From Actinomycetes bacterium (GTDB lineage Bacteria; Actinomycetota; Acidimicrobiia; Acidimicrobiales; Palsa-688): a DNA stretch of 40,082 nt. This document shows, piece after piece, positions 22,639 to 29,785 of this stretch (position 1 is its first letter; every line of letters starts with the position of its first letter). The notes below the pieces were generated by a model. It worked only from the letters and a program-made list of their open reading frames with translations. It made no database searches and was not told the DNA's origin. A program made the translations under genes and the position numbers. Location: the NCBI GenBank assembly GCA_021838445.1, contig JAKCDU010000030.1:1-40082 (forward strand), in the 5' to 3' direction.

Positions 22639-23609
22639 GGACCGGCCGTCAGGTGCAGATCGACCTCGTTCTGGGGTGTGCCGTCCTTGGCCGACAGGTC
22701 GTAGACCCGGAGCGTGGCCGTCGAAGCCGTCGTGGCCGTGAACCGGTAGGTCGTGTCGAAAGTCCCCCACGTGCCCGTACCGGCCGTCGCCATGACCGGC
22801 TGATCCACGAGGACATGCCCCGATCCGTCGATCAGCTGGACGCGGAACTGCGCCTCGTAGACGTTGGCCATCCCGCTCAGGTGCAGCGACCCGTGGAGCA
22901 CGTCGCCGACGGCGGGGTTCTCGACCAGGATGGCCGGCAGCGCGCCGAGCACGTCGCTGCGGCCCAGAGCGCGGGTCAGGTCGACGGCTCCGCTGGCGAA
23001 GGTCATGGGCGTCGCCCCGTTGATCTGGAAGTTGACTGTCTGCACCGTCGGGAACTGCGTCAGGGTGAACACCACCTGGGCGATCCGGTTCAGCTCACTC
23101 GACGGGGTCCCCGCCGTGGCGTAAGCGGAGTTGAGGTTGACCGTGGCGCGACCGGCGCTGACCGTCAGGCCGAGCAGGATCGACCCGCTGGGGACGGCAC
23201 TGCTCAGTCCCTCGGCCCGTTCGGCCGCGTTGGGGCCACCGAGCAGCGCGCCGACGGCGGCTCCACCCACCGAAGTGGTGTACGCGACGCTGCGGTGAGC
23301 GACGCCGAGGTAGTTGCCTCTGACGAAGTACACCGCCAAGGAGGTGGTGGCGGGCACCGGCTGTGTCGTGGATGTCGTGGATGTCGAGGAGGTGCTCGCG
23401 GGGCTCCCGGGGACCGATGAGCTCGGTGTGGTCGGCGTGGTCGGTGAGGTGTGCGGAGCGGTGGTGGGAGAGCTGACCGGGCTTTTGGCGGAGCTGCACT
23501 GTGTCGCCACCCCGGAGAGGAGCACCGCGACGACGGCGGCCACCAGCCTCATCGGCCACCGCCCCGTGGCGCCGTGGTGGCGATCCGGACCGGCAGTGTT
23601 CTGCTCCAT
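22635..23609 (-). CDS. GerMN-domain exported protein with Gmad2 domain
   Basis: Up to 324 residues. A hydrophobic signal (MRLVAAVVAVLLSG) ends near C38; the sequence ATQC before it is not a canonical lipobox because of the Gln at -1, so lipidation is uncertain. A long Ser/Thr/Pro linker (~41-90) precedes the GerMN domain (TSLAVYFVRGNYLGVAHRSV, AVGALLGGPNAAE, VNLNSAYATAG) and a C-terminal Gmad2 Ig-like domain (ILVENPAVGDVLHGSLHLSG, VQLIDGSGHVLVDQPVMATA). In actinobacteria such proteins are commonly envelope lipoproteins near two-component systems; sporulation is not implied. The start is uncertain between 23609 and the ATG at 23552. Its stop overlaps the P1B-5 ATPase start, so the two are co-translated. 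Confidence 0.85.
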   Translation of the reverse strand: MEQNTAGPDRHHGATGRWPMRLVAAVVAVLLSGVATQCSSAKSPVSSPTTAPHTSPTTPTTPSSSVPGSPASTSSTSTTSTTQPVPATTSLAVYFVRGNYLGVAHRSVAYTTSVGGAAVGALLGGPNAAERAEGLSSAVPSGSILLGLTVSAGRATVNLNSAYATAGTPSSELNRIAQVVFTLTQFPTVQTVNFQINGATPMTFASGAVDLTRALGRSDVLGALPAILVENPAVGDVLHGSLHLSGMANVYEAQFRVQLIDGSGHVLVDQPVMATAGTGTWGTFDTTYRFTATTASTATLRVYDLSAKDGTPQNEVDLHLTAGP

Positions 23610-24013
23610 ACGTGTTCAGTGTCCGGCCACCCCCGGCTGCGGGCTAGAGCCGTTGGTAAGGGTCTGTGGGCGGTTTCTGACCTTTTGGGCTTGGGCCCCT
23701 GGAACGACCCGCCCCAGGTTCTGGTGAGAACTTCAGGCGGCCTGTGCCGTGGCGGGTGCTGGCTGGTTGTCGGCTTTGCGCCGGCGCAGCCGGGGTTTCG
23801 GCCGGTATGGCGGTGTGTGGCCGCCGGTCCGCAGGGGTAGGCCGCTCGCGGCGGGTGGCCGGGCCAGTCGCCCTCCGCCGACCCGACACCGCTCGTGGTG
23901 GCCCGGCGCCGCCGAGCCAGCAGGTCGGAGCGACCTGGTCGGGGGGGAGCCAGCAGGTCGGCGGGCCCGGCGCCGCGGTGCTCGAACCCCATGGGGGCGC
24001 CGGACGCGCCAGG
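23610..24013. other. 404-base stretch without a recognised gene
   Basis: No frame on either strand gave a convincing protein. The sequence is GC-rich and contains a 15-base direct repeat GAGCCAGCAGGTCGG (23914-23928, 23947-23961) and a GCCCGGCGCCGC repeat (23901-23912, 23965-23976) arranged around it. The left part (23640-23760) has an ordinary base mix unlike the flanks and might be the tail of a decayed element, but nothing recognisable could be assigned. Not a tRNA: no complete cloverleaf could be drawn. Confidence 0.5.
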
Positions 24014-24433
24014 ATGGAGTCGGCCATGCCCACCCGCTGCCTCCACGGCCTCGATCCTTCCGCCTGCCTGATCTGCCGCACTCTGGCCGGGGACGGCGCG
24101 CCGGGCGCCGCCGCCGGGCCCCGGCGAGGTACTCGGCGGGTGCAACGGCGGGAGGCCGCCCCGGGTCCCGATACCGGATGGGCGCCGACCCCCCCGGCCC
24201 GGTCGGCGCCCCTGGTCGCGCCGGCTCCCGCGACGGGCCATCATCTCGGCCCGGTCGCCATGCTCGTGGTCGCCGCCGCCCTGCTGGTGGCCGTGGGAGC
24301 GGCGGTGTGGCTGCTGGTGGGGGTGGTGTTCACCATCCTGCGGGTCTTCGAGCTGGTCGCCGTGGCCGGGGGAGCGGGATGGGCCGGCTACCGCATCGGC
24401 CACTTCAGGGGCTCCCGGCATCCCCGCCGCTGA
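24014..24433 (+). CDS. Small membrane protein with N-terminal CxxC-type Cys motif
   Basis: About 139 residues from the ATG at 24014 (or 135 from 24026). The N-terminus carries CLHGLDPSACLIC, a compact Cys/His cluster that looks like a metal-binding knuckle, then a Pro/Arg/Ala-rich linker, then two hydrophobic segments (VAMLVVAAALLVAVGAAVWL and LLVGVVFTILRVFELVAVAG) and a basic end. I do not recognise the family. Small membrane proteins with such zinc-knuckle starts occur in actinobacteria. It is followed after 42 bases by the CoA-transferase gene on the same strand. Confidence 0.65.
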   Translation: MESAMPTRCLHGLDPSACLICRTLAGDGAPGAAAGPRRGTRRVQRREAAPGPDTGWAPTPPARSAPLVAPAPATGHHLGPVAMLVVAAALLVAVGAAVWLLVGVVFTILRVFELVAVAGGAGWAGYRIGHFRGSRHPRR

Positions 24434-24475
24434 GATTCACCACGCGGTCGGCCCGGCGCGACTACAACCATTCCC

Positions 24476-26995
24476 ATGTCAGCAGACGGCCGACCGATCT
24501 CCACCCACGAACCGGCGGGTGCCCCACCAGCGGGGTGCGCCGAGACCATGCCCGTCCGGCGAGCCGACGTGCTGAGCGGCTCCTACCGGCCGCTGCAGGG
24601 CCTGCGGGTCGTCGACATGGCCGACGAGAAGGCCGAGCTGTGTGGGCGCCTGATGGCCGATCTCGGGGCTGACGTGGTCCGGGTGGAACCTCCCGGCGGG
24701 GCCCGGTCACGGGCGTTGCCGCCCCACGTCGGAGCGGACAGCCTCTACTTCGAGGTCCGCAACACCAACAAGCGCGGCGCGGTGATCGACCTGGGGTCGG
24801 AGGGGGGGCGCCGACAGCTGACGGAGTGGTTGGGTCAGGCCGACATCTGGGTGGAGACCTCGAGGCCGGGGGAGCTGGCCGCCCTCGGGTTGGACCCCGC
24901 CGAGGTAGCCGAGCGGTTCCCGCATCTCGTGGTCGTATCCGTCACCGACTTCGGCCACACCGGACCGTACCGGGACTACCTCGCCACCGACGCGGTGATG
25001 GAGGGCCTGGCCTGGATGCTCTTCCGGGCCGGGGTGCCGGAACTGCCGCCGGTCCTGCCGCCGGGCGCCATCGCCTACGACATCGCCGGTGTGTCGGCCG
25101 CGTTCGTGGCCCTCACGGGCTACCTGGACCGGCTCACCACCGGCGTCGGTCAGTGGATCGACCTGAGCGTCATGCAGGCGGTGGCCCAGACCACCGACTG
25201 GGGGCTCACCAGCTACTCGGTGGTCAGCCGCCAGGGCCTCTACGGCGAGGTGCGCGACGGGGGAGGGAAGGTCTATCCCATCATCCGCTGCCGTGACGGG
25301 TACGTGCGACCAGCCATGGTGACCCGCGGCGAGTGGCGGAGGATACGGGACTGGATCACCGAGGCGGGCTTGGGCATCGGCATCATCGACCAGGACTACT
25401 GGGACGAGACCGTCGCCCGCGTCGGCGCCTTCGACGAGCTGTTGCGACCGGTGCTCGACGAGTTCTTCGCCCGGGGCGACATGCAGGACCTGGCCGCCAC
25501 CGGGCAGGCCCGCGGCATCCCGATCACCCCCATGCTGACCCCCGCCGACGTCCTGCGAGCCGACCAGTTCGAGTGGTTGGGGTCCTTCACGACCCTGACC
25601 ACCGCCTCGGGTCTGGAGGGTCGGGCCGCCAGCGGGTTCATAGCGGTCGACGGCGAACGCATCGGCTACCACCGCCCCGCCCCCGCCGCGCCCGGTTCGG
25701 GGGCCGCCCCGACCGGACCGTCGTGGCTCGAGCCGCCCGTGACGGCCCCCGCTGGGGGTGGGGAGGCGGGGCGTCCCTACCGGGGACTGCGGGTCCTCGA
25801 GTTCGGGGTGGCCGGCGCCGTGCCCGAGATCGGCCGCCTGCTGGCCGAGTACGGAGCCGACGTGATCCGGGTGGAGAGCCCCAAGCGGATCGACATCTTC
25901 CGCCAGCTGGGGGGGCCCGGAGGGATGGGCAGCGTCTTCGCCTCCTCCAACCGGTCCACGAGGAGCATCGGGGTGGACTTCACGGATCCCCGGGGCGCCG
26001 GCATCGTCAGGGAGCTGGTCGGGTGGGCGGACGTGGTCATCGAGAACCTGCCACCGGGCACCCTGGAGAAGTTCGGTCTGGGAGCCGACGAACTGCGCCG
26101 CATCGAACCTGGGCTCCTGATCGTCTCCAGCCAGACGATGGGCCGGTCCGGCCCGTGGTCGCACTGGAAGGGGTACGGGTCCAACACGCAGCTGCCGGGC
26201 GGGATGAGCTGGCTGTGGAGCCTCCCCGACGTCGACGAGCCGGTCCCCCAGAACGTCGCCTTCCCGGACCATCTGGTGGGCCGCCTGGGAGCTTTCGTGA
26301 CCGCCGCCGACCTGGTCGGCCGTCGTCACGGCCGCCGCCGCGGCGAGGGAGGAGCCCACGTCGAGATCGTGCAAGCCGAGATGGCCCTCAACCTCCTGAG
26401 CGACCTGTACTTCAAGGAGTCGGTCGACCCCGGATCGGTCCGGCCCCTGGGTAACCGCTCGGAGCGGGGCGCCCCCTGGGGGGTCTACCCCTGCGCCGGG
26501 GAGCAGAGGTGGTGCGTAATCACCTGCCGTGACGACGCCGACTGGCAGCGGTTGCGCCGTGCCCTGGGCCATCCACCGTGGGCCCTGGACCCCCGCCTCG
26601 ACACGGTGGAGGGACGTAGGGACCGCCACGACCTCCTCGACGAGGGTATCGCGGCCTGGACCCGTCAGCGCCCCGACAGCGAAGTGATGTCAGTGCTCCA
26701 GGCCAACCTGGTGCCCGCCGGGATGATGATGTACATGAGCGATCAGCCCGACGACCCCCACCTCAAAGCGCGCGGCTACATCCTGCAAGTGGACCAGCCC
26801 GGTATCGGGCCCGTGCTCATGGAGGGAGCGGCGTTCACCGCCACCCGGCTGCCGCCTCCGATCACCCAACCGGCTCCGCTCCTCGGCCAGCACACCCGCG
26901 AGATCGCCGCCTCGGTGCTCGCCTACCCGCCCGAGCGTATCGACGAGCTCGTCGACCTCGAACTGCTCATCGAGGCCCTCCCGGGGCCGGCCTGA
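24476..26995 (+). CDS. Tandem-fused class III (CaiB/BaiF-type) CoA-transferase
   Basis: An 839-residue protein made of two CoA-transferase units, residues ~38-405 and ~433-835, each normally a separate ~400-residue enzyme. Each repeats the family openings: PLQGLRVVDMADEKAELCGR, LMADLGADVVRVEPP, then PYRGLRVLEFGVAGAVPEIG, RLLAEYGADVIRVESP. The acyl-carrying Asp is visible in unit 1 as D172 (YLATDAVMEGLAWM). In unit 2 the equivalent position reads N570 (GYGSNTQLPGGMSW), so the second site is probably inactive in the usual mechanism, while NLPPGTLEKFGLG and later motifs persist. Such fusions occur in actinobacterial lipid and steroid catabolism gene clusters. Substrate unknown; the thiolase-like and DUF35 genes downstream suggest CoA-ester breakdown. 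No strong ribosome-binding site precedes the ATG at 24476. Confidence 0.9.
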   Translation: MSADGRPISTHEPAGAPPAGCAETMPVRRADVLSGSYRPLQGLRVVDMADEKAELCGRLMADLGADVVRVEPPGGARSRALPPHVGADSLYFEVRNTNKRGAVIDLGSEGGRRQLTEWLGQADIWVETSRPGELAALGLDPAEVAERFPHLVVVSVTDFGHTGPYRDYLATDAVMEGLAWMLFRAGVPELPPVLPPGAIAYDIAGVSAAFVALTGYLDRLTTGVGQWIDLSVMQAVAQTTDWGLTSYSVVSRQGLYGEVRDGGGKVYPIIRCRDGYVRPAMVTRGEWRRIRDWITEAGLGIGIIDQDYWDETVARVGAFDELLRPVLDEFFARGDMQDLAATGQARGIPITPMLTPADVLRADQFEWLGSFTTLTTASGLEGRAASGFIAVDGERIGYHRPAPAAPGSGAAPTGPSWLEPPVTAPAGGGEAGRPYRGLRVLEFGVAGAVPEIGRLLAEYGADVIRVESPKRIDIFRQLGGPGGMGSVFASSNRSTRSIGVDFTDPRGAGIVRELVGWADVVIENLPPGTLEKFGLGADELRRIEPGLLIVSSQTMGRSGPWSHWKGYGSNTQLPGGMSWLWSLPDVDEPVPQNVAFPDHLVGRLGAFVTAADLVGRRHGRRRGEGGAHVEIVQAEMALNLLSDLYFKESVDPGSVRPLGNRSERGAPWGVYPCAGEQRWCVITCRDDADWQRLRRALGHPPWALDPRLDTVEGRRDRHDLLDEGIAAWTRQRPDSEVMSVLQANLVPAGMMMYMSDQPDDPHLKARGYILQVDQPGIGPVLMEGAAFTATRLPPPITQPAPLLGQHTREIAASVLAYPPERIDELVDLELLIEALPGPA

Positions 26996-27151
26996 GCACG
27001 CCCCGGCGCCCCGGCGCCCCGGCGCCACCGCCCGGATAGCCCCAAGGATGGCGCGCTAGGTTCTGGCGTCGGGCGTCGGCCCGGGGAGCAGGGGAGCGTT
27101 TACCGCCATGTCGAGACGAATCGCCGCGATACCGTCGGGGAGCGGGGACCG

Positions 27152-28348
27152 GTGCCCCTGAGCGCCTGCGTGGCCGGTGTCGCCCAGCATCGAGCCCAGC
27201 GCCACTTCCGCGGCAGCCCCCTCTTCTCCATCGAGCAGTGGGCCAATCTGGCGGCCGAGGCTCTGAGCGACGCCGGGATCGAACCCGGTGAGGTCGACGG
27301 TATCTGCTGCGGTGGGGACATCATCGAGGCGTCGCGGTTCGTGCCGGCGACCATCGCCGAGTACTGCGGGTGGTCGGTGAACCTCGCCGAGCGGGTGGAC
27401 CTCGGAGGGGCGTCGGCCGTGGGGGCCGTCTGGAGGGCGGCCACAGCCATAGACGCCGGCCTGTGCGACGTGGTGGTCTGCGGGTTCGTCTCCGAGCCCA
27501 GGCCGCCCGATCCCAACCCCGGCCCGCCCGATCCCGGTTACGTCTACGGCGCCTCGAGCAACGAGTGGGGTTCGCCGCAGGCCGAGTTCGACATCCCCTA
27601 CGGCAACCTCGGGCAGAATTGCGGCTACGCCATGTACGCCCGGCGTTACCATGACCTCCACGGGTGGGACGAGGCCAGCCGTGCCAAGATCGTCGTGGAC
27701 CAGCGGGCCAGCGCCGCGGTCAACCCCGACGCCGTGTTCCACGGCGTGCCGGTCACCGCCGACGAGGTCCTCTCGTCGCCGATGATCGCCACCCCGCTGC
27801 ACATGTTCGAGATAGTCATGCCCGTGTCGGGGGCGGCCGCCGTGGTCGTCACCTCCCAGAAGCGGGCCGGCTCGGCGCGCCATCGCCCGGTAAGGGTCGC
27901 CGGCTTCGGGGAGCACATCACCCACAAGACCCCGACCTACGCCCCCGACCTGCTCACCACGCCCGTGGCGGCGGCCGCCCAGAAGGCCCTTGCCATGGCC
28001 GGGATCACCCCCGCCGACGTGGACATGGTGCAGATCTACGACTGCTACTCGATCACGGTCCTGCTCACTATCGAGAACTCCGGTTTCTGCGGGCCAGGCC
28101 AGGGGCTGGCGTTCGTGCGCGACCACGACCTGTCCTACCGTGGGGACTTCCCGTGCAACACCCACGGCGGCCAACTCGGCTTCGGTCAGGCCGGCCTGGC
28201 CGGCGGCATGTCCCATGTGGTCGAGGCGGTGGCCCAGATCCAAGGCCGTGCCGGCGAGCGTCAACTCGCCCGCCACGACCGCGCCTACGTCTCGGGCACC
28301 GGCGGGGTCATGAGCGAGCAGTCGGCGCTGGTGCTGGTCGGGCTGTGA
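27152..28348 (+). CDS. Thiolase-fold lipid-transfer-type protein without the usual nucleophilic Cys
   Basis: A 398-residue thiolase-superfamily protein of the SCP-x/Ltp type. Family marks: VAGVAQHRAQRHFRG, AEALSDAGIEPGEVDGICCG, the ASAAVNPDAVF stretch, SSPMIATPLHMFEIVMPVSG and the CNTHGGQLGFGQAGLAGG box. At the position of the reactive Cys in thiolases, the loop reads DLGGASAVGAVW, with no Cys. That is also seen in Ltp-type retro-aldolases that use other residues, with a DUF35 partner. That partner is encoded immediately downstream with a 4-base overlap. Start GTG at 27152, weak ribosome-binding site. Likely role: retro-aldol or other C-C cleavage on a CoA ester, for example from a sterol or branched acid, inferred. 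Confidence 0.88.
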   Translation: MPLSACVAGVAQHRAQRHFRGSPLFSIEQWANLAAEALSDAGIEPGEVDGICCGGDIIEASRFVPATIAEYCGWSVNLAERVDLGGASAVGAVWRAATAIDAGLCDVVVCGFVSEPRPPDPNPGPPDPGYVYGASSNEWGSPQAEFDIPYGNLGQNCGYAMYARRYHDLHGWDEASRAKIVVDQRASAAVNPDAVFHGVPVTADEVLSSPMIATPLHMFEIVMPVSGAAAVVVTSQKRAGSARHRPVRVAGFGEHITHKTPTYAPDLLTTPVAAAAQKALAMAGITPADVDMVQIYDCYSITVLLTIENSGFCGPGQGLAFVRDHDLSYRGDFPCNTHGGQLGFGQAGLAGGMSHVVEAVAQIQGRAGERQLARHDRAYVSGTGGVMSEQSALVLVGL

Positions 28349-28776
28349 CACACGTGCCCGCCACCGGATCGGAGCCGCTGGCCCCGCCTCTTCCCCGGCC
28401 CACTCCCACCTCGGCGCCGTACTGGGAGGGACTGGCGGCGGGGCGGTTGCGACTTCAGCACTGCCAGACCTGCGCCGCCTGGATCCACTACCCCCGGGTC
28501 CGCTGCCCGGCGTGTTTCGGCACCGACCTGGCCTGGGAGGCCGTTGAGGCATCCGGGGTGCTCTACACCTTCACCGTCGCCGTCCGCCCCACCGCTCCCA
28601 TGTTCGCCGGGTCCGTGCCCCAGGTGATCGGGGTGGTGGAGCTACCCGTCGGGGTGCGGATCACCACCACCATCGAGACCGACGACCCCGATGGGCTGCG
28701 GGTGGGGATGGCCATGAAAGGGGTATTCGACACCTCGGAGCGGGTCGCCCTGCTGCGTTTCACCCCCGACCGCTGA
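28345..28776 (+). CDS. DUF35 (Zn-ribbon/OB-fold) partner of the thiolase-like protein
   Basis: A 143-residue protein from a GTG at 28345 that overlaps the thiolase stop (GTGA). After a Pro-rich start it has PYWEGLAAGRLRLQHCQTCA and IHYPRVRCPACFG, giving four Cys for a rubredoxin-like zinc ribbon, followed by an OB-fold (SGVLYTFTVAVRPTAPMF, PQVIGVVELPVGVRITTTIE). DUF35 proteins bind acyl-CoA and form a complex with a thiolase-fold subunit; Ltp2-DUF35 pairs are steroid side-chain aldolases. The overlap and order support such a heteromer here. Confidence 0.9.
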   Translation: MTHVPATGSEPLAPPLPRPTPTSAPYWEGLAAGRLRLQHCQTCAAWIHYPRVRCPACFGTDLAWEAVEASGVLYTFTVAVRPTAPMFAGSVPQVIGVVELPVGVRITTTIETDDPDGLRVGMAMKGVFDTSERVALLRFTPDR

Positions 28777-28823
28777 ACGCGGGCGACGTCGGCTACCGCC
28801 GCGGGGACCGTACAGTTCGACCG

Positions 28824-29423
28824 ATGGGCGACCACGACCGGCTCCGATGGGATGCCCGCTACGGGGCCGATACCGCGTCGGCGCCGAGCCCGCCGCCGGC
28901 CCTGCCCGAGCTGTTCTCCTCCCACGCGGGGCGTTTCCCCACCGCCGGGGAGGCGTTGGACGTAGCGTGCGGGACCGGTGAGAGCGCTGTCTGGCTGGCC
29001 GGGCTCGGCATGGAGGTGTGCGCCGCCGACATCTCGCCGGTGGCGCTGGCACGGGCCCGGCGACTGGCCGACGACCACGGGGTTGACCACCGGTGCCGCT
29101 TCGTGCTGGCCGACCTCGACCGGGGGCTTCCCGCCGGACCACAGGCGGCGGTGATCCTCTGCCACATGTTCCGCGACCCGCGCCTCTACGCGCCGCTGAT
29201 GGCCAGACTGGCCCCTGGGGGGCTGCTGGCCGTCGCCGTGCTGAGCGAGGTGGGCGACAGGCCCGGGCCGTTCCGGGCGGCCAGGGGGGAGCTTCTGCGC
29301 GCTTTCGGGTCGCTCCACGTCCTGACGGGGGGCGAGGGGGAGGGCCGGGCCTGGTTGCTGGCCGAGAGGCGGCTCCATCGGCCCACCCCCGGTCGGCCGT
29401 CCGGACCGGGACTTTCGGCCTGA
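28824..29423 (+). CDS. SAM-dependent methyltransferase
   Basis: A 199-residue class I methyltransferase. Motif I is clear at GEALDVACGTGESAVWLA, followed by the acidic turn MEVCAADISPVALARARRLA, a DLDRGLPAGPQAAVILCHMF strand and LAPGGLLAVAVLSEV. The N-terminus RWDARYG resembles the tellurite/thiopurine-methyltransferase-like subgroup, but methyl acceptor and pathway are not recognisable. ATG at 28824, 48 bases after the DUF35 gene in the same direction, so it is probably in the same operon. No other partner is seen. Confidence 0.88.
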   Translation: MGDHDRLRWDARYGADTASAPSPPPALPELFSSHAGRFPTAGEALDVACGTGESAVWLAGLGMEVCAADISPVALARARRLADDHGVDHRCRFVLADLDRGLPAGPQAAVILCHMFRDPRLYAPLMARLAPGGLLAVAVLSEVGDRPGPFRAARGELLRAFGSLHVLTGGEGEGRAWLLAERRLHRPTPGRPSGPGLSA

Positions 29424-29499
29424 ATCGTCGCCGACGCCCCGACCGCGAAATAGCCGTTGAGGCACTAGCGTTGTCATGAGTGAAGTGCCGATACCCGAA

Positions 29500-29723
29500 A
29501 GGGGGTGGTGCCACCGGATGACCAGTAGAGTGGCCTCCGCCGACCACTGTAAGGACGACGAAGCCCGGCGGTAGCGCCGGGAGACCCGGATGAAGTGCGG
29601 AAACCAGGTGGGAGGATTCCGTGGGCAGGAGCCCGAGTGGGCTCCCCAGGGTTGGTCGGTCCGATCAGGGCGTTCGGAGGAACATGGAGAAGATGCCCGG
29701 TGACTGGCGGTCGCCGGGCATCT
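29500..29723 (+). ncRNA. Candidate structured RNA, family not assigned
   Basis: The 362-base gap between the methyltransferase and the acetyltransferase holds no credible gene but several strong hairpins in a row: GGTG/CACC with loop GTGC (29504-29515), AGTGG/CCACT with a C-rich loop CCTCCGCCGA (29529-29548), CCCGGCG/CGCCGGG with loop GTAG (29564-29581), GGAGCCC/GGGCTCC with loop GAGT (29628-29645), and a closing 14-bp hairpin (29691-29723). Single-stranded links are purine-rich (taaggacgacgaag, gatgaagtgcggaaacc), as in riboswitches or small RNAs. I compared it by eye with cobalamin, SAM, glycine, ydaO, RNase P, SRP and tmRNA patterns; part of a cobalamin-like CCACTGT...GGGAGACC is present but the core is missing. 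Strand is assumed from the neighbours. Confidence 0.35.
29691..29723 (+). terminator. Strong hairpin, probable U-less terminator
   Basis: 14-bp stem (agatgcccggtgac / gtcgccgggcatct with one G-U type pair) and a 5-base loop tggcg. No U-tract follows (cctgtcgg), which is common for actinobacterial intrinsic terminators. It ends the hairpin-rich region before the acetyltransferase gene. Confidence 0.55.
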
Positions 29724-29785
29724 CCTGTCGGTGGGCTGGGCCGATGGACCCTTCCGCGTGGGGTGGGCCAGGCAGATGATGGGGT

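Noticed and set aside
22635-23609. Endospore germination function from the GerMN domain
   Set aside because: GerMN/Gmad2 proteins occur widely in non-sporulating actinobacteria; no spore gene is in the window.
23640-23720. A tRNA or tmRNA end near gagccgttggtaaggg
   Set aside because: No acceptor stem or T-loop (GTTCGA) could be paired.
24707-26629. A 640-residue open frame antisense to the CoA-transferase
   Set aside because: Composition is typical of a GC-driven shadow (His/Asp/Gly-rich), with no family resemblance, whereas the other strand encodes a clear enzyme.
29521-29600. Cobalamin riboswitch suggested by CCACTGTAA and GGGAGACC
   Set aside because: The conserved core GCCACTG/GGGAAGG and the usual spacing are missing, and the downstream gene is not a B12 gene.
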